A stretch of DNA of 34,267 nt, taken from a virus. The notes under the pieces are model-generated. The model saw only the letters and a list, made by a program, of their open reading frames with translations, was not told where the DNA came from and did not search any database. Below, piece by piece: positions 1 through 7,923 of the stretch (within the stretch, counting starts at the first letter, position 1; each line of letters begins with the position of its first letter). Position numbers and translations under genes: made by a program. The stretch is from positions 1 to 34,267 of IMG/VR virus record IMGVR_UViG_3300032282_001237; one strand, written 5' to 3'.

Positions 1-123
1 AATTCCCGTTCAATCAGCATATAAATTAACTCCCGAAGGAACAGCCGTTCAACCAGAACAACCATCTACATCATCATCAATGGGTGACTTGTTAAAACAA
101 TTAAAAGGTTCTACAGGTTTATC
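1..123. repeat. Left copy of 123-bp terminal direct repeat
   Basis: These bases are identical to 34145-34267. The repeat lies inside a coding frame that reads through the junction without interruption. The simplest reading is the overlap left when a circular or circularly permuted genome is assembled, giving a unique length of 34144 bp. It need not be a physical terminal repeat of the packaged DNA. Confidence 0.95.
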
Positions 124-622
124 AAATGAAGCACTTGCTAGATTAGGTTTAACTGGAGCGTTAGGTGCTTTCGGTGCATCACAAAGTAGACAAGCGGCTA
201 CTCAAGGTGCTGAAGCTGCTGGAAAGAAATCTGCTCTTGCTGCACCGTATAAACAACAAGGTCAAGAATTAGTACGTGCTGCACAGTCTGGAGAATTAAC
301 TCCAGTAAATCAACAAGTTATACAACAACAACGTGCTAGACTTGCTCAAGCAGCATCTAATATGGGTGGTGTTGGACAACAACAAATTGAAAATCAGATT
401 AGTAATTTAACTTCCCAATTAATTGAAAATCAATACAAATACGGATTACAAGTATTGCAAATTGGCGATAACATAGAGTTAGGTGCTATCAATACACAGT
501 TACAGTTAGACCAACAATTGAATCAAGCAAACAAATCTTTCTATACAAGTTTGGCTCAACTAGCTGCCGGTAGTCCTATGTATGTACCGGGTATGACAAC
601 TGTTACACCACCTAGGGGTTAA
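1..622 (+). CDS. Internal virion-like protein, C-terminal part (gene begins at 33666)
   Basis: This is the 3' part of a gene whose 5' part lies at the other end of the window. Joining the two at the terminal repeat gives one uninterrupted reading frame of 366 residues. The ATG at position 80 is therefore internal and not the start. The part seen here is rich in Gln, Ala and Asn with long helical stretches (an AALAPYKQQGQELV-like segment and a QQQRARLAQAASNMGG segment), which suits an alpha-helical virion protein. It is followed two bases later by another virion-type gene. The likely role is an internal or ejection protein of a short-tailed phage, inferred from position and composition only. 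Confidence 0.85.
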   Translation, partial: IPVQSAYKLTPEGTAVQPEQPSTSSSMGDLLKQLKGSTGLSNEALARLGLTGALGAFGASQSRQAATQGAEAAGKKSALAAPYKQQGQELVRAAQSGELTPVNQQVIQQQRARLAQAASNMGGVGQQQIENQISNLTSQLIENQYKYGLQVLQIGDNIELGAINTQLQLDQQLNQANKSFYTSLAQLAAGSPMYVPGMTTVTPPRG

Positions 623-624
623 TT

Positions 625-1983
625 ATGGCTGAAATATTAGCAAGTGCTTTAAATATAGATATGAGTGGTCCTAAGACCTATGAAAACTTATTTAAAAAAC
701 AAAAAGAAATTGGTGATGAGATTACCAAAGTAGAGATGGGTGTTGCTGATTTAACAGCTAGTCGTGATTTAACTGCTGCAAAGGCAAGACAAGAATCTAT
801 TTCTAAAGCACAAGAAAAATATGAAACAGAGTCTGGTGAAATACAAAAGAAAATGGATTCTTTTGGGGATGTTAAGTTTCAGCCTACACAAGATAATATT
901 CAAGACATTGCAGGATTGTTTAGTGCTGTAGGAATTATTGGTGCAATGATTGGTGGTAGTGGTCGTAACTCTGCAATGAACGCTTTATCTTCTATGACTG
1001 GTATGTTAGACGGTTGGAAAAAAGGTCGTGGAGATTTATTCAGACAAGAAAAAATTAAATTTGACGCAGAATTAAGTAGAGTTAAATCAGAAAAAGATAC
1101 TTTAATTCAAAAGTTAAGTATGGTTGAAAAAGATTATTCACGTAACAAAGATAAAGCAGAACAAGACTTTCAAGTTATTTTAGCTGAATACAATAGTCCT
1201 ATATTAAAACAAATGGCTAATATGGGTGGATTAAAAAGAACTCTTGATTATGCAACAAATACTCTTGGTAAATCAGTTGATAAAGCTGTAGAGTTAAGTA
1301 ATCAAATGACATTACAAAACGTAAAATTTAACCAAGAACAACAATTAGAAGGTATACGTCAAGGTAATCGTTTACAAATTGAAGAAATAAAATCTAAAGC
1401 TAGAACAGGTCAAGGTTTGTTAAAACCATCTGCTAAGGCTGCTGAAGGCTATCAATCTGTAAATATTTTAAAAGCAGATTTACAAGACCTTAAAAAAGAT
1501 TTAAATGACCCACAATTAGCCAAAATGTTAAACCAGTATCGTGCTGAGGCTTTTGCTACTGAAGAAAGTAAAGTTTTAAATCAATTAATTACTAGTGACA
1601 TTCCTGATAAGTTACAAAAATTCTTGGTTAAAGTAAGAGATATTCGTAACAATTATTATTTAGATATGAGTGGTAAAGCGGTTACAGGTGGCGAAGCGTT
1701 AAGAAATTACGGTACTGTTCCACAACCGGGTGATGACCAAAAAGCCATGTTAAATAAAATTGACGGAATGGAAAAACGTGTAGACCAAAAGATTAGACAA
1801 AACCAAGCATTGTTTGGATTCCCTGATATTAGTTCTGTTGCTGGTACTAAAACAAGTTTACAAGCTAATCAAGTATATGAAGTTGCTGAACAAAATACTG
1901 GTTCTTATTATATAAAAGGTAGAAAAATTATTCCACGTGGTAATCAATGGGTTTTTGAAGATACTGGAGAGGTGGCACAATAA
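625..1983 (+). CDS. Predicted internal virion/ejection protein (452 aa)
   Basis: This is a 452-residue, mostly helical protein with many Lys, Glu and Gln and strong coiled-coil character at about residues 20-80 and 140-260. A short hydrophobic stretch near residues 95-110 (GLFSAVGIIGAMIGG) could touch or cross a membrane. Near residue 345 there is a segment RNNYYLDMSGKAVTGGEALR that looks like a conserved motif of phage virion proteins of this type. It starts two bases after the upstream stop and its stop overlaps the next ATG (TAATG), so it belongs to one translationally coupled block with the genes on either side. No enzyme motif was seen. The role as an internal or ejection protein is inferred from position after the fibres and before the lysis genes. 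Confidence 0.75.
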   Translation: MAEILASALNIDMSGPKTYENLFKKQKEIGDEITKVEMGVADLTASRDLTAAKARQESISKAQEKYETESGEIQKKMDSFGDVKFQPTQDNIQDIAGLFSAVGIIGAMIGGSGRNSAMNALSSMTGMLDGWKKGRGDLFRQEKIKFDAELSRVKSEKDTLIQKLSMVEKDYSRNKDKAEQDFQVILAEYNSPILKQMANMGGLKRTLDYATNTLGKSVDKAVELSNQMTLQNVKFNQEQQLEGIRQGNRLQIEEIKSKARTGQGLLKPSAKAAEGYQSVNILKADLQDLKKDLNDPQLAKMLNQYRAEAFATEESKVLNQLITSDIPDKLQKFLVKVRDIRNNYYLDMSGKAVTGGEALRNYGTVPQPGDDQKAMLNKIDGMEKRVDQKIRQNQALFGFPDISSVAGTKTSLQANQVYEVAEQNTGSYYIKGRKIIPRGNQWVFEDTGEVAQ

Positions 1984-4706
1984 TGGCTGACTTACCTCCA
2001 TTACCTGCTGGAGCAACAACTGAACCTGTAATGACGGGCGGTGTTCCTTCTTTACCAAAGAGTGCTGAATTTAAATCTAATGATGATTTTAGTAATACTA
2101 CTGAAAAAAAGAGTCCATCATTTAGAGAACGTGCTTCAGATGTTTTAGGAACAGCAAGCATATCAAGTGCATTAGGATATGTCGCTCCTGAAATATTAAC
2201 TGGTCTTGGCGGTGCTGCTGCTGCATTTCCTGTAACTGCTCCATTAGCTGCACCACTAATGATGTCTGGACAAGCCTTGCGTGGAAAAAGATTAGCGAGT
2301 GCCGGTGCTGGTTTTGTTAGTGGAGTAGGTGAAGAGATAGCTGGTCAAGTTGCTCAAAAAGTAGCACCTAATTATGAAGAGCCAATACGTTTTGCTGCCG
2401 GTGCATTAACTCCTGAGTTTGCTAAAACTGTAGGAAAAGGAATAAGTTATCTTTTGCCGGTAGCTACTAAAGGAACTGTTAAAGAAGCTATAGCAGATAT
2501 GGCAAGAATGATTGGTGCAGAAGAAAAGTCATTAACTCCTGACCAACGTAAATATTTAGAAAAAATTGTAACTGATATTCGAGGCGGTAAGGTTAGTGAT
2601 AGCCCTGCTCAATATTCATACAATCTGTTGAAACAAAGTACAGATAATATTGTTTCTGATTATTCTAGGCAAGTACAAGCATTAGAAAAACAAGCCTCAG
2701 ATATTCTTTCTGGTGCAACACAACGTACAGCTACGTTAGATAAAAATTTAGCAGATAGTATTGTTAAATTAAATCAGTCTGCAAAAGATTCATCACAATT
2801 TATATTGAATACGGCTGAAGCAAAGGCAACAGCCATTCGTGAGCGAGCAAAGTTTTCAGCAACAAACATACGTGATATATTAGAAATTGATGCCAAGCAA
2901 GCATTAAAAGAAGGTCAGCAACAAGCACAAAACATACTACGTGATGCACAACAACGTACATTAAAACTACGTCAGCAAGCAGGTAAACAAGTTACTAAGA
3001 CTCAACAAGAACTTGCCGGTGCAAAACAACAATTAACAAGTATTGGTACTCCTGCAACTGAAACACAAACAGGTGAAGCAATTAGAGATGCTGTATTGCC
3101 AAGATTTAATTTGCTAAAATCAACAAGAGATAAAAATGCAAGCACTAATTTTGCTGACGCATTTAACTTTGCTTTAATTAAAGAACAGCAAGGTCAGACT
3201 CCAAGGAATACTCAAGCATTTGCAAACTTTAGCAAACAAGTGTCAGATGCTTTAACAGACCCAACAACACGATTAGCTAATGTACCTGAAGGTGCAATAA
3301 AACAACAATTAACATCTATTGCAAAAGCACTTGAAGATAAAACAACAAAAGAAATCGGTGGAGAAGTTGTAGAAATTGCAAACCAACAATTAAGTTTTAG
3401 AGGACTAGAAACATTACGTAGGATATTACGTGATAGGGCATCTGGTTTACCGTCTGAAGGTGCTGACGCAATTAGTCAAGATACTGCACGTAAATTAGCA
3501 GAAGGTATTGAGTCTATTCAAAAAGAATTTTCACCGGGTATTACTAAAGCATTAGACCAATATAAAGCTGATTCTGCTCCTCTTAATGAGTTTAGAGTAA
3601 AGCTAGGTCAAGCTATTTCTGGTAAAGAAGATTTTGATATGGGTCGTTTTGTTACAGACCCAGCTAATGTTGCTAAAAAAGCATTTACATCTGAAACAGC
3701 AATTAAAGATTTAATAACATTTACTGGTGGAAGAACTGAAGGTGTAGAAAACATTGCACGTAATTTTGTTGTTAACAAATTAAAAAATGCTGATGCTAAA
3801 CAAATCCAATCTTATTTAAAGTCTAATGATGACTGGTTAAATGAAAGAACATTTCCTAAGTTATTCAATGACTTAACTACTGCTGCACAATCTGCTGGAC
3901 GTGCTGAGGGTTTTGGTAGTGCAAGGGAAACTTTAGCTTCATCGTTACGTACTGAGGCTAAGTCATTACCAACGTCTGCACAGAGTGCTGCACAAAAAGC
4001 CCAAGAAGAAGCATTACGTTTATCACAAGGATATAAAACAACCGGTAGTAAAGCTGCTGAAGGTATTACTGGAACTGCTGAAAAAGAAGCCTCTAAAATA
4101 ACTAGTGCTGCATTAAAACAAGCAGAAGATATTGCTGCGAGTGCTAGTAAACAGGCTGACGTTACAACTAGAGCAGTAGAAAAACAAAAAGGTAAAATTG
4201 CTACCGATGCTGAAAAACAAGCAGACAAGTTACGTAAACAACAAGAACCGTTAACTGCTCAGGGTGAATCAATCCGTAAATTAATTATGGGTGACGCTGC
4301 TCCGGCAAGACGTATGCAAGAAATTATATTGAGTGGTAGTCCTAAACTTTGGGAAGAGATTGGTCCTATATTGACTAAAGACCCTAAAGCACGTCAAATG
4401 GCTTCCGATGCTGTAAGGCAAGTAATGGCAGATAAAGCCTCACGTTCTCCGGCTGGTGCTATTGATGCGTGGAGAAAAGATGTTGCTCCCTTTGTTGAGT
4501 CAAGCGGCTTAATGAGTAAAACAGAAATTGCTGGATTAACTAAACAAATTGATGATTTAAGTACAAGATTAGATATTAGTCCACAACAAAAACTAACTGG
4601 TATGCAGGATTTAGTTATTCGTACCATGTTTAGGGGGGTGGCTTCTGAAACTGCTAGAGGCTTAACCAGTTTATTTAACCCATTTAATTCATTACTAGGA
4701 AGATAA
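1983..4706 (+). CDS. Large coiled-coil virion protein, likely DNA ejection protein (907 aa)
   Basis: This is the largest protein of the genome. Residues of about 50-125 form an Ala/Gly-rich hydrophobic region (GGAAAAFPVTAPLAAPLMMSG and GAGFVSGVGEEIAGQ) able to insert into a membrane. Two long Ala/Gln/Lys-rich coiled-coil regions follow, at about 215-360 and 680-800. This architecture, and its place in a run of virion genes, resembles the large internal core proteins that short-tailed phages eject into the cell envelope; that is inference, as no named domain or catalytic motif (such as a transglycosylase) was recognised. It overlaps both neighbours by one base (TAATG), so translation is coupled. 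Confidence 0.7.
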   Translation: MADLPPLPAGATTEPVMTGGVPSLPKSAEFKSNDDFSNTTEKKSPSFRERASDVLGTASISSALGYVAPEILTGLGGAAAAFPVTAPLAAPLMMSGQALRGKRLASAGAGFVSGVGEEIAGQVAQKVAPNYEEPIRFAAGALTPEFAKTVGKGISYLLPVATKGTVKEAIADMARMIGAEEKSLTPDQRKYLEKIVTDIRGGKVSDSPAQYSYNLLKQSTDNIVSDYSRQVQALEKQASDILSGATQRTATLDKNLADSIVKLNQSAKDSSQFILNTAEAKATAIRERAKFSATNIRDILEIDAKQALKEGQQQAQNILRDAQQRTLKLRQQAGKQVTKTQQELAGAKQQLTSIGTPATETQTGEAIRDAVLPRFNLLKSTRDKNASTNFADAFNFALIKEQQGQTPRNTQAFANFSKQVSDALTDPTTRLANVPEGAIKQQLTSIAKALEDKTTKEIGGEVVEIANQQLSFRGLETLRRILRDRASGLPSEGADAISQDTARKLAEGIESIQKEFSPGITKALDQYKADSAPLNEFRVKLGQAISGKEDFDMGRFVTDPANVAKKAFTSETAIKDLITFTGGRTEGVENIARNFVVNKLKNADAKQIQSYLKSNDDWLNERTFPKLFNDLTTAAQSAGRAEGFGSARETLASSLRTEAKSLPTSAQSAAQKAQEEALRLSQGYKTTGSKAAEGITGTAEKEASKITSAALKQAEDIAASASKQADVTTRAVEKQKGKIATDAEKQADKLRKQQEPLTAQGESIRKLIMGDAAPARRMQEIILSGSPKLWEEIGPILTKDPKARQMASDAVRQVMADKASRSPAGAIDAWRKDVAPFVESSGLMSKTEIAGLTKQIDDLSTRLDISPQQKLTGMQDLVIRTMFRGVASETARGLTSLFNPFNSLLGR

Positions 4707-4915
4707 TGGCTAAAAAACAAGACAAAGGAATTAATCCTGACTTAGAAGATGCTATCAATAATATGTTGGTAGACATGAAAACCAATGAAGAGTGGACTCT
4801 TACCGACAAAATGAAGATATTGGATAGAGCATTAAAGTTGGAAGCTATTAAATTAAAGATTTCTGACGAAGGGTGGGGTGCTGGATTACTTGATGATAAT
4901 GATGATAACGAGTAG
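4706..4915 (+). CDS. Small acidic protein of unknown function (69 aa)
   Basis: The start codon overlaps the stop of the large virion protein (TAATG). The protein is charged, with a basic N-terminus (MAKKQDKG), a central helical part (TDKMKILDRALKLEAIKLK) and an acidic tail (DDNDDNE). No membrane segment or known motif was seen. Its tight coupling to the virion genes suggests a structural accessory or assembly role, which is inference only. Confidence 0.65.
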   Translation: MAKKQDKGINPDLEDAINNMLVDMKTNEEWTLTDKMKILDRALKLEAIKLKISDEGWGAGLLDDNDDNE

Positions 4916-4952
4916 AATGTGAATACTATCAATCATCAAAACGGGGGTTTAC

Positions 4953-5168
4953 ATGGATGCAGTTGCTGTCGTGCGTATAGCGTTAGGGGTCATTACAGAC
5001 CGCTTACTTACGGTATTGGGTTTAAGTCTTTGTTTCAGTTTATGTTGCTGGACAATGTGGGACCCAAAGTATGAGAGGGTAATTGTAGTTGCCTTATTTA
5101 GCGTGTACAGTTATATTTTACTTATTAAAATGGAGAGTAAAAATGAAAGTCAACAAAAGACCGAGTGA
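4953..5168 (+). CDS. Small membrane protein (71 aa)
   Basis: The protein has two predicted membrane helices, at about residues 5-33 (with CFSLCCW) and 43-60 (VIVVALFSVYSYILLI), joined by a short loop with WDPKYER, and ends in a polar tail. A GGGGG run upstream of the ATG serves as the ribosome binding site. It precedes the holin-like genes and overlaps the next gene by 26 bases. A role in lysis or envelope modification is possible but not shown. Confidence 0.65.
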   Translation: MDAVAVVRIALGVITDRLLTVLGLSLCFSLCCWTMWDPKYERVIVVALFSVYSYILLIKMESKNESQQKTE

Positions 5169-5370
5169 AGTTAATCAACAGATAGCTAAGTCTGTTCGTC
5201 CACAGTTACCACGTGACGGTAGTGCCAACGGAAAGAACAGTACGTTTAGCGGTAATCTACCTTCTGGATTTACTGCCGTATGGGATTTTAGTGGAAACAC
5301 AAATACCAAGTTATCTCCTACCGGCAAACCTGAACCTAAAAACAATAAGTGGAATACAAATGGCGAATAA
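5143..5370 (+). CDS. Small hypothetical protein (75 aa)
   Basis: The start was chosen because GGAGAG lies seven bases before this ATG, whereas an in-frame ATG 54 bases upstream lies inside the membrane protein gene without a good site. The product (MKVNKRPSEVNQQ...) is polar, Asn/Lys/Gly-rich and has a PSGFTAVWDFSGN segment. No domain was recognised. It overlaps both neighbours in different frames, typical of tightly packed phage operons. Confidence 0.55.
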   Translation: MKVNKRPSEVNQQIAKSVRPQLPRDGSANGKNSTFSGNLPSGFTAVWDFSGNTNTKLSPTGKPEPKNNKWNTNGE

Positions 5371-5704
5371 CATTCCTTTTCAGCCGATGGGAAAAACTTA
5401 TCGAGCAAATCTGACAACTACTACTTCTGAAATAGCAATCAATGCAGATAGTCCTTGTAATCAAGTGCGAGTGCATAATGGTACGGCTGGAGAAATATTT
5501 ATACGTTTTACTTCTACTGCCACAAACGCTGCTGCTGTTCCTGTGGTTGGAACTCCTGCCTACGGTATGATTATGCACAACAATGCTACGCAAATATTTA
5601 CCGTACCTCAAGCATTTTCTAGTGGTGCATCAACTTTGTATGTGTCTGGTATTGTTGCAACAGGTACAGGTGTCATGTATGTAACACCGGGCGAAGGTCT
5701 ATAA
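5360..5704 (+). CDS. Small beta-rich structural protein (114 aa)
   Basis: The chosen start is MANNIPFQPMGKTYRANL; an upstream in-frame ATG would only add translation of the overlapping gene. The protein is rich in Thr, Ala, Val and Asn and has the pattern PF.P.GKT, then VRV(H)N.GT, a short alternating beta region and a final GVMYVTPGEGL. The same layout is found in the 110-residue protein encoded at 30059, which ends in YLSPGDGS, so the two are probably paralogues. A virion decoration or head-tail accessory role is likely from composition and location. Confidence 0.65.
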   Translation: MANNIPFQPMGKTYRANLTTTTSEIAINADSPCNQVRVHNGTAGEIFIRFTSTATNAAAVPVVGTPAYGMIMHNNATQIFTVPQAFSSGASTLYVSGIVATGTGVMYVTPGEGL

Positions 5705-5747
5705 TTATTGAGGGTTAATCTATAAAAGTAGGTTAACAAATAGAAAA

Positions 5748-6107
5748 ATGATTCCTGAAGGATTCCTGATTGAAAAACTAGCACCAGCCATAGGTGGTTT
5801 ATTTGGTGGTTTAAGCCTAGCGATGTTCTGGACTCCTGAGAAGTTACAGGAAAAAGGTAAAGTTGCATCTATCTTTATAGCTGGTGGGATAAGTTCAATG
5901 GCAGGATTCTCATTCACCGGCATCGCAGCAGATAAATTAAATGTAAGTTATGACAAGCTCGATATGCTTATTGGATTGGCTTGGGTATTAGGCTTATGCA
6001 GCGTAGCTGTTATTAATTGGGTATCAAACTATATGTCTAAACGTGAACACATGGACATTCAAGAAGTTGCTGCCGAAATCAAGCGTAAGCCGAGAACAAG
6101 AAAATGA
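5748..6107 (+). CDS. Holin-like membrane protein, 119 aa
   Basis: There are three hydrophobic segments, at about residues 10-28 (LAPAIGGLFGGLSLAMFW), 40-60 (ASIFIAGGISSMAGFSFTGIAA) and 72-92 (LIGLAWVLGLCSVAVINWV), followed by a basic C-terminal tail (EIKRKPRTRK). Size, three membrane spans and a charged tail fit phage holins, and the endolysin gene follows three genes later. The next gene starts inside its stop codon (ATGA). The assignment is by topology and context; there is no sequence signature specific for holins. Confidence 0.65.
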   Translation: MIPEGFLIEKLAPAIGGLFGGLSLAMFWTPEKLQEKGKVASIFIAGGISSMAGFSFTGIAADKLNVSYDKLDMLIGLAWVLGLCSVAVINWVSNYMSKREHMDIQEVAAEIKRKPRTRK

Positions 6108-6406
6108 CAGTCCTTCATTGGTTACTATCTGTTTTAGTTCTTGAGTTAATTGCAATATTGACTGTGGCTTATCTAGCATTTAGTGGATTTTTTACTGGTA
6201 TGCGTATTCTGTCAAAGATTGGTATTTTTGTAATGACCACAGGACTCATGGTACAAATCATGCGAACATTGTATTATTTTGAAAATGGTTCTTATCCGAT
6301 AGATAACTTGTTTCCATTGTGGATTACTAAAGATATTGGTGCATCCATTATTATTTTTGACTTAGCATTGCTGTATTTTAAAAAGGATAAAGAATGTTTG
6401 GAATAG
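6104..6406 (+). CDS. Membrane protein of lysis module (100 aa)
   Basis: The protein has three or four hydrophobic segments, at residues 3-28, 36-52 and 74-92 (IGASIIIFDLALLYF), and a short charged C-terminus. It starts in an ATGA overlap with the upstream holin-like gene and overlaps the downstream gene by 13 bases, so all three are translated together. It may be a second holin or a holin regulator. No conserved motif was recognised. Confidence 0.6.
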   Translation: MTVLHWLLSVLVLELIAILTVAYLAFSGFFTGMRILSKIGIFVMTTGLMVQIMRTLYYFENGSYPIDNLFPLWITKDIGASIIIFDLALLYFKKDKECLE

Positions 6407-6804
6407 ATGATATTTTGTCAGTTGGTATGAAGCTAGTAGATAAGTTTGTACCAGACCCACAAGCCAAGCAAGAGGCTCAAATCAAATTGCTGGAAATGCA
6501 GAAGAATGGTGAGTTGGCTCAATTACAAGCCGACATGAACGAGCAGCAAGAAATCACAAAGCGTCAGCAAGCGGACATGATGTCTGATTCTTGGATGTCT
6601 AAAAACATTAGACCCATGACTTTAGTTTTTATTCTGATTACATATACTGTATTTGCAATGATGTCTGCATGGGATATTGAAGTTAATAATAATTATGTAG
6701 AATTACTAGGTCAATGGGGTATGCTCATTATGTCTTTTTACTTTGGTGGTCGTACTCTTGAAAAAATAATGGAAATGAAAAAAGGAAAAACAGATGCTAA
6801 GTAA
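6394..6804 (+). CDS. Holin, 3TM family-like (136 aa)
   Basis: The N-terminal part carries FVPDPQAKQEAQIKLLEMQ and then a Gln-rich helix, followed by two clear membrane helices (MTLVFILITYTVFAMMSAW and WGMLIMSFYFGGRTLEKIM). This PDP.AK.EAQ.KLLEM... plus SW.ARPMTL layout is that of the 'holin of 3TMs' family found in gene transfer agents and many phages. AAGGA precedes the ATG. The lysozyme gene starts before this one ends, which supports a role in releasing the lysozyme to the cell wall. Confidence 0.8.
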   Translation: MFGIDDILSVGMKLVDKFVPDPQAKQEAQIKLLEMQKNGELAQLQADMNEQQEITKRQQADMMSDSWMSKNIRPMTLVFILITYTVFAMMSAWDIEVNNNYVELLGQWGMLIMSFYFGGRTLEKIMEMKKGKTDAK

Positions 6805-7330
6805 TTGGGATAAATCTTGCGACATGGTACTTGCTCACGAAGGTGGCTTTACATCTGACCCACGTGATAAGGGAAATAGCTTGCCTGACGGTAGGGCTGG
6901 CTCGACAATGCTTGGTTGCACACAAGCTAATTGGGAAGCATACGTAGGTCATCAAGTAACTTGGGATGACATGAAGAAGTTAACTAAAGATGACGTTAAA
7001 CCTTTATACAAGAAAAACTATTGGGATGCTGTAAAGGGTGATGACTTGCCAAGCGGTGTTGATTACGCAGCATTTGACTTTGCTATTAATGCAGGTCCGG
7101 GAGCTTCTCGTAAAATGATTCAACGTGCATTAGGTGTAACTGCTGATGGTGCTTTTGGTCCAATGACTATGGCTGCTATTCAAAAGGCAGATGCTAAAGA
7201 ACTTATGCAAAAGTTTAGCGATGCTAAAACAGCGTTCTACAAAAGCCTTGGTAACTTTAACGTCTACGGTAAAGGTTGGTTACAACGAGTTGCAGATGTA
7301 CAAAATATTTCGGAGAAAATGATTGGATAA
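6794..7330 (+). CDS. Endolysin, GH108-type lysozyme
   Basis: The protein cleaves the glycan strands of peptidoglycan to lyse the host. The N-terminal half has the GH108 hallmark HEGGF with the catalytic Glu at residue 16, followed by a DPRDKGN loop, then KPLYKKNYWDA and DYAAFDFAINAGPGA. Residues of about 105-170 (IQRALGVTADGAFGPMTMAAI...GKGWLQRV) form the peptidoglycan-binding type C-terminal domain usual for this family. At 178 residues the length is normal. There is no signal peptide, so it should depend on the holin encoded just upstream, whose gene it overlaps by 11 bases. Confidence 0.92.
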   Translation: MLSNWDKSCDMVLAHEGGFTSDPRDKGNSLPDGRAGSTMLGCTQANWEAYVGHQVTWDDMKKLTKDDVKPLYKKNYWDAVKGDDLPSGVDYAAFDFAINAGPGASRKMIQRALGVTADGAFGPMTMAAIQKADAKELMQKFSDAKTAFYKSLGNFNVYGKGWLQRVADVQNISEKMIG

Positions 7331-7362
7331 TCATTGGGTACTCGGATGTCCGGGAGCGTCTT

Positions 7363-7587
7363 ATGGCAAGTAAGCCGAATCTCTCAGTTGGGAGAGGAGA
7401 AAAGTTATCCGTTTCTGCTGGAGGCGGTTTGACCTCCAAAGGAAGAAAGAAGTATAACCGAGCAACAGGCAGCAAACTAAAAGCACCGCAGAAGTCAGGA
7501 CCCAGACATAAGTCATTTTGTGCAAGGTCCCGTAACTGGAAAGGTCCTAGAGGTAAAGCTGCAAGAAAGAGATGGGGATGTCGATGA
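7363..7587 (+). CDS. Small basic protein, DUF6321-like (74 aa)
   Basis: The product is strongly basic, with SVSAGGGLTSKGRKKYNRAT near residues 11-31, then KSFCARSRNWKGP and a C-terminal RKRWGC. The GGGLT..GR..YNRATG...K.P and FCAR patterns are those of a small phage protein family of unknown function (DUF6321, by memory). A GGAG lies eight bases before the chosen ATG. It overlaps the next gene by four bases. The basic charge suggests nucleic acid or phosphate binding, but no function is known. Confidence 0.75.
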   Translation: MASKPNLSVGRGEKLSVSAGGGLTSKGRKKYNRATGSKLKAPQKSGPRHKSFCARSRNWKGPRGKAARKRWGCR

Positions 7588-7739
7588 AAGCTGGACTCTA
7601 TGCAAATATTCACAAAAAGAGAGAACGTATACGTAAAGGTTCTGGAGAGAAGATGAGAAAGCCCGGAAGTAAAGGCTCTCCCACAGCTTCAGCATTTCGT
7701 AAATCCAAAAGAACAGCAAAAAAACGTGGTAGAAGATAG
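7584..7739 (+). CDS. Small highly basic protein (51 aa)
   Basis: This short frame begins in the ATGA overlap with the upstream gene; an ATG six bases earlier is also in frame and could be used. The product reads MKAGLYANIHKKRERI then GSGEKMRKPGSKGSPTASAF and ends in KKRGRR, with about a third Lys plus Arg. The pattern GLYANIH.KR.RI..GSGE.MRKPG is one I recognise as recurring in phage genomes without an assigned role. It may bind DNA or RNA. It overlaps the downstream gene by 14 bases. Confidence 0.75.
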   Translation: MKAGLYANIHKKRERIRKGSGEKMRKPGSKGSPTASAFRKSKRTAKKRGRR

Positions 7740-7923
7740 TCACTATAAGTCTTTACTAAAAGCTGTTACATGGAGAATTACAGGAAGTTTAGATACTTTC
7801 CTTCTTTCTTGGTTAGTTACAGGACACGCTCAATTAGCCTTTAGCATTGCTTTCTTAGAGTTGTTTACTAAGATTGTTTTGTATTGGCTGCATGAGCGTA
7901 TCTGGTTAAGAATTAAACTTTAA
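7726..7923 (+). CDS. DUF2061 family membrane protein (65 aa)
   Basis: The motif KAVTWRITGSLDTFLLSWLVTG at about residues 12-33 is typical of DUF2061 proteins, and two membrane helices cover residues 20-34 and 40-56. The only good start in frame is a GTG inside the upstream gene. The function of the family is unknown. Its stop codon TAA shares the palindrome TTAA with the stop of the convergent glycosyltransferase gene, so it is the last gene of the rightward run. Confidence 0.85.
   Translation: MVEDSHYKSLLKAVTWRITGSLDTFLLSWLVTGHAQLAFSIAFLELFTKIVLYWLHERIWLRIKL

Noticed and set aside
80-622. A complete 180-residue gene starting at the ATG at 80
   Set aside because: The same ATG in the right-end copy is internal to a longer frame starting at 33666; the open frame also continues upstream of 80 to the window start.
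3812-4228. Antisense open frame of 138 codons with Ala/Cys-rich content
   Set aside because: It is the complement of Ala/Lys-rich coiled-coil codons in the large virion protein, and the true gene is uninterrupted.
5208-5359. Longer N-terminus for the small beta-rich protein, starting at 5213
   Set aside because: The extra 49 residues only translate the overlapping 75-residue gene in another frame and do not match the paralogue, which starts at the PF.P.G.T region.
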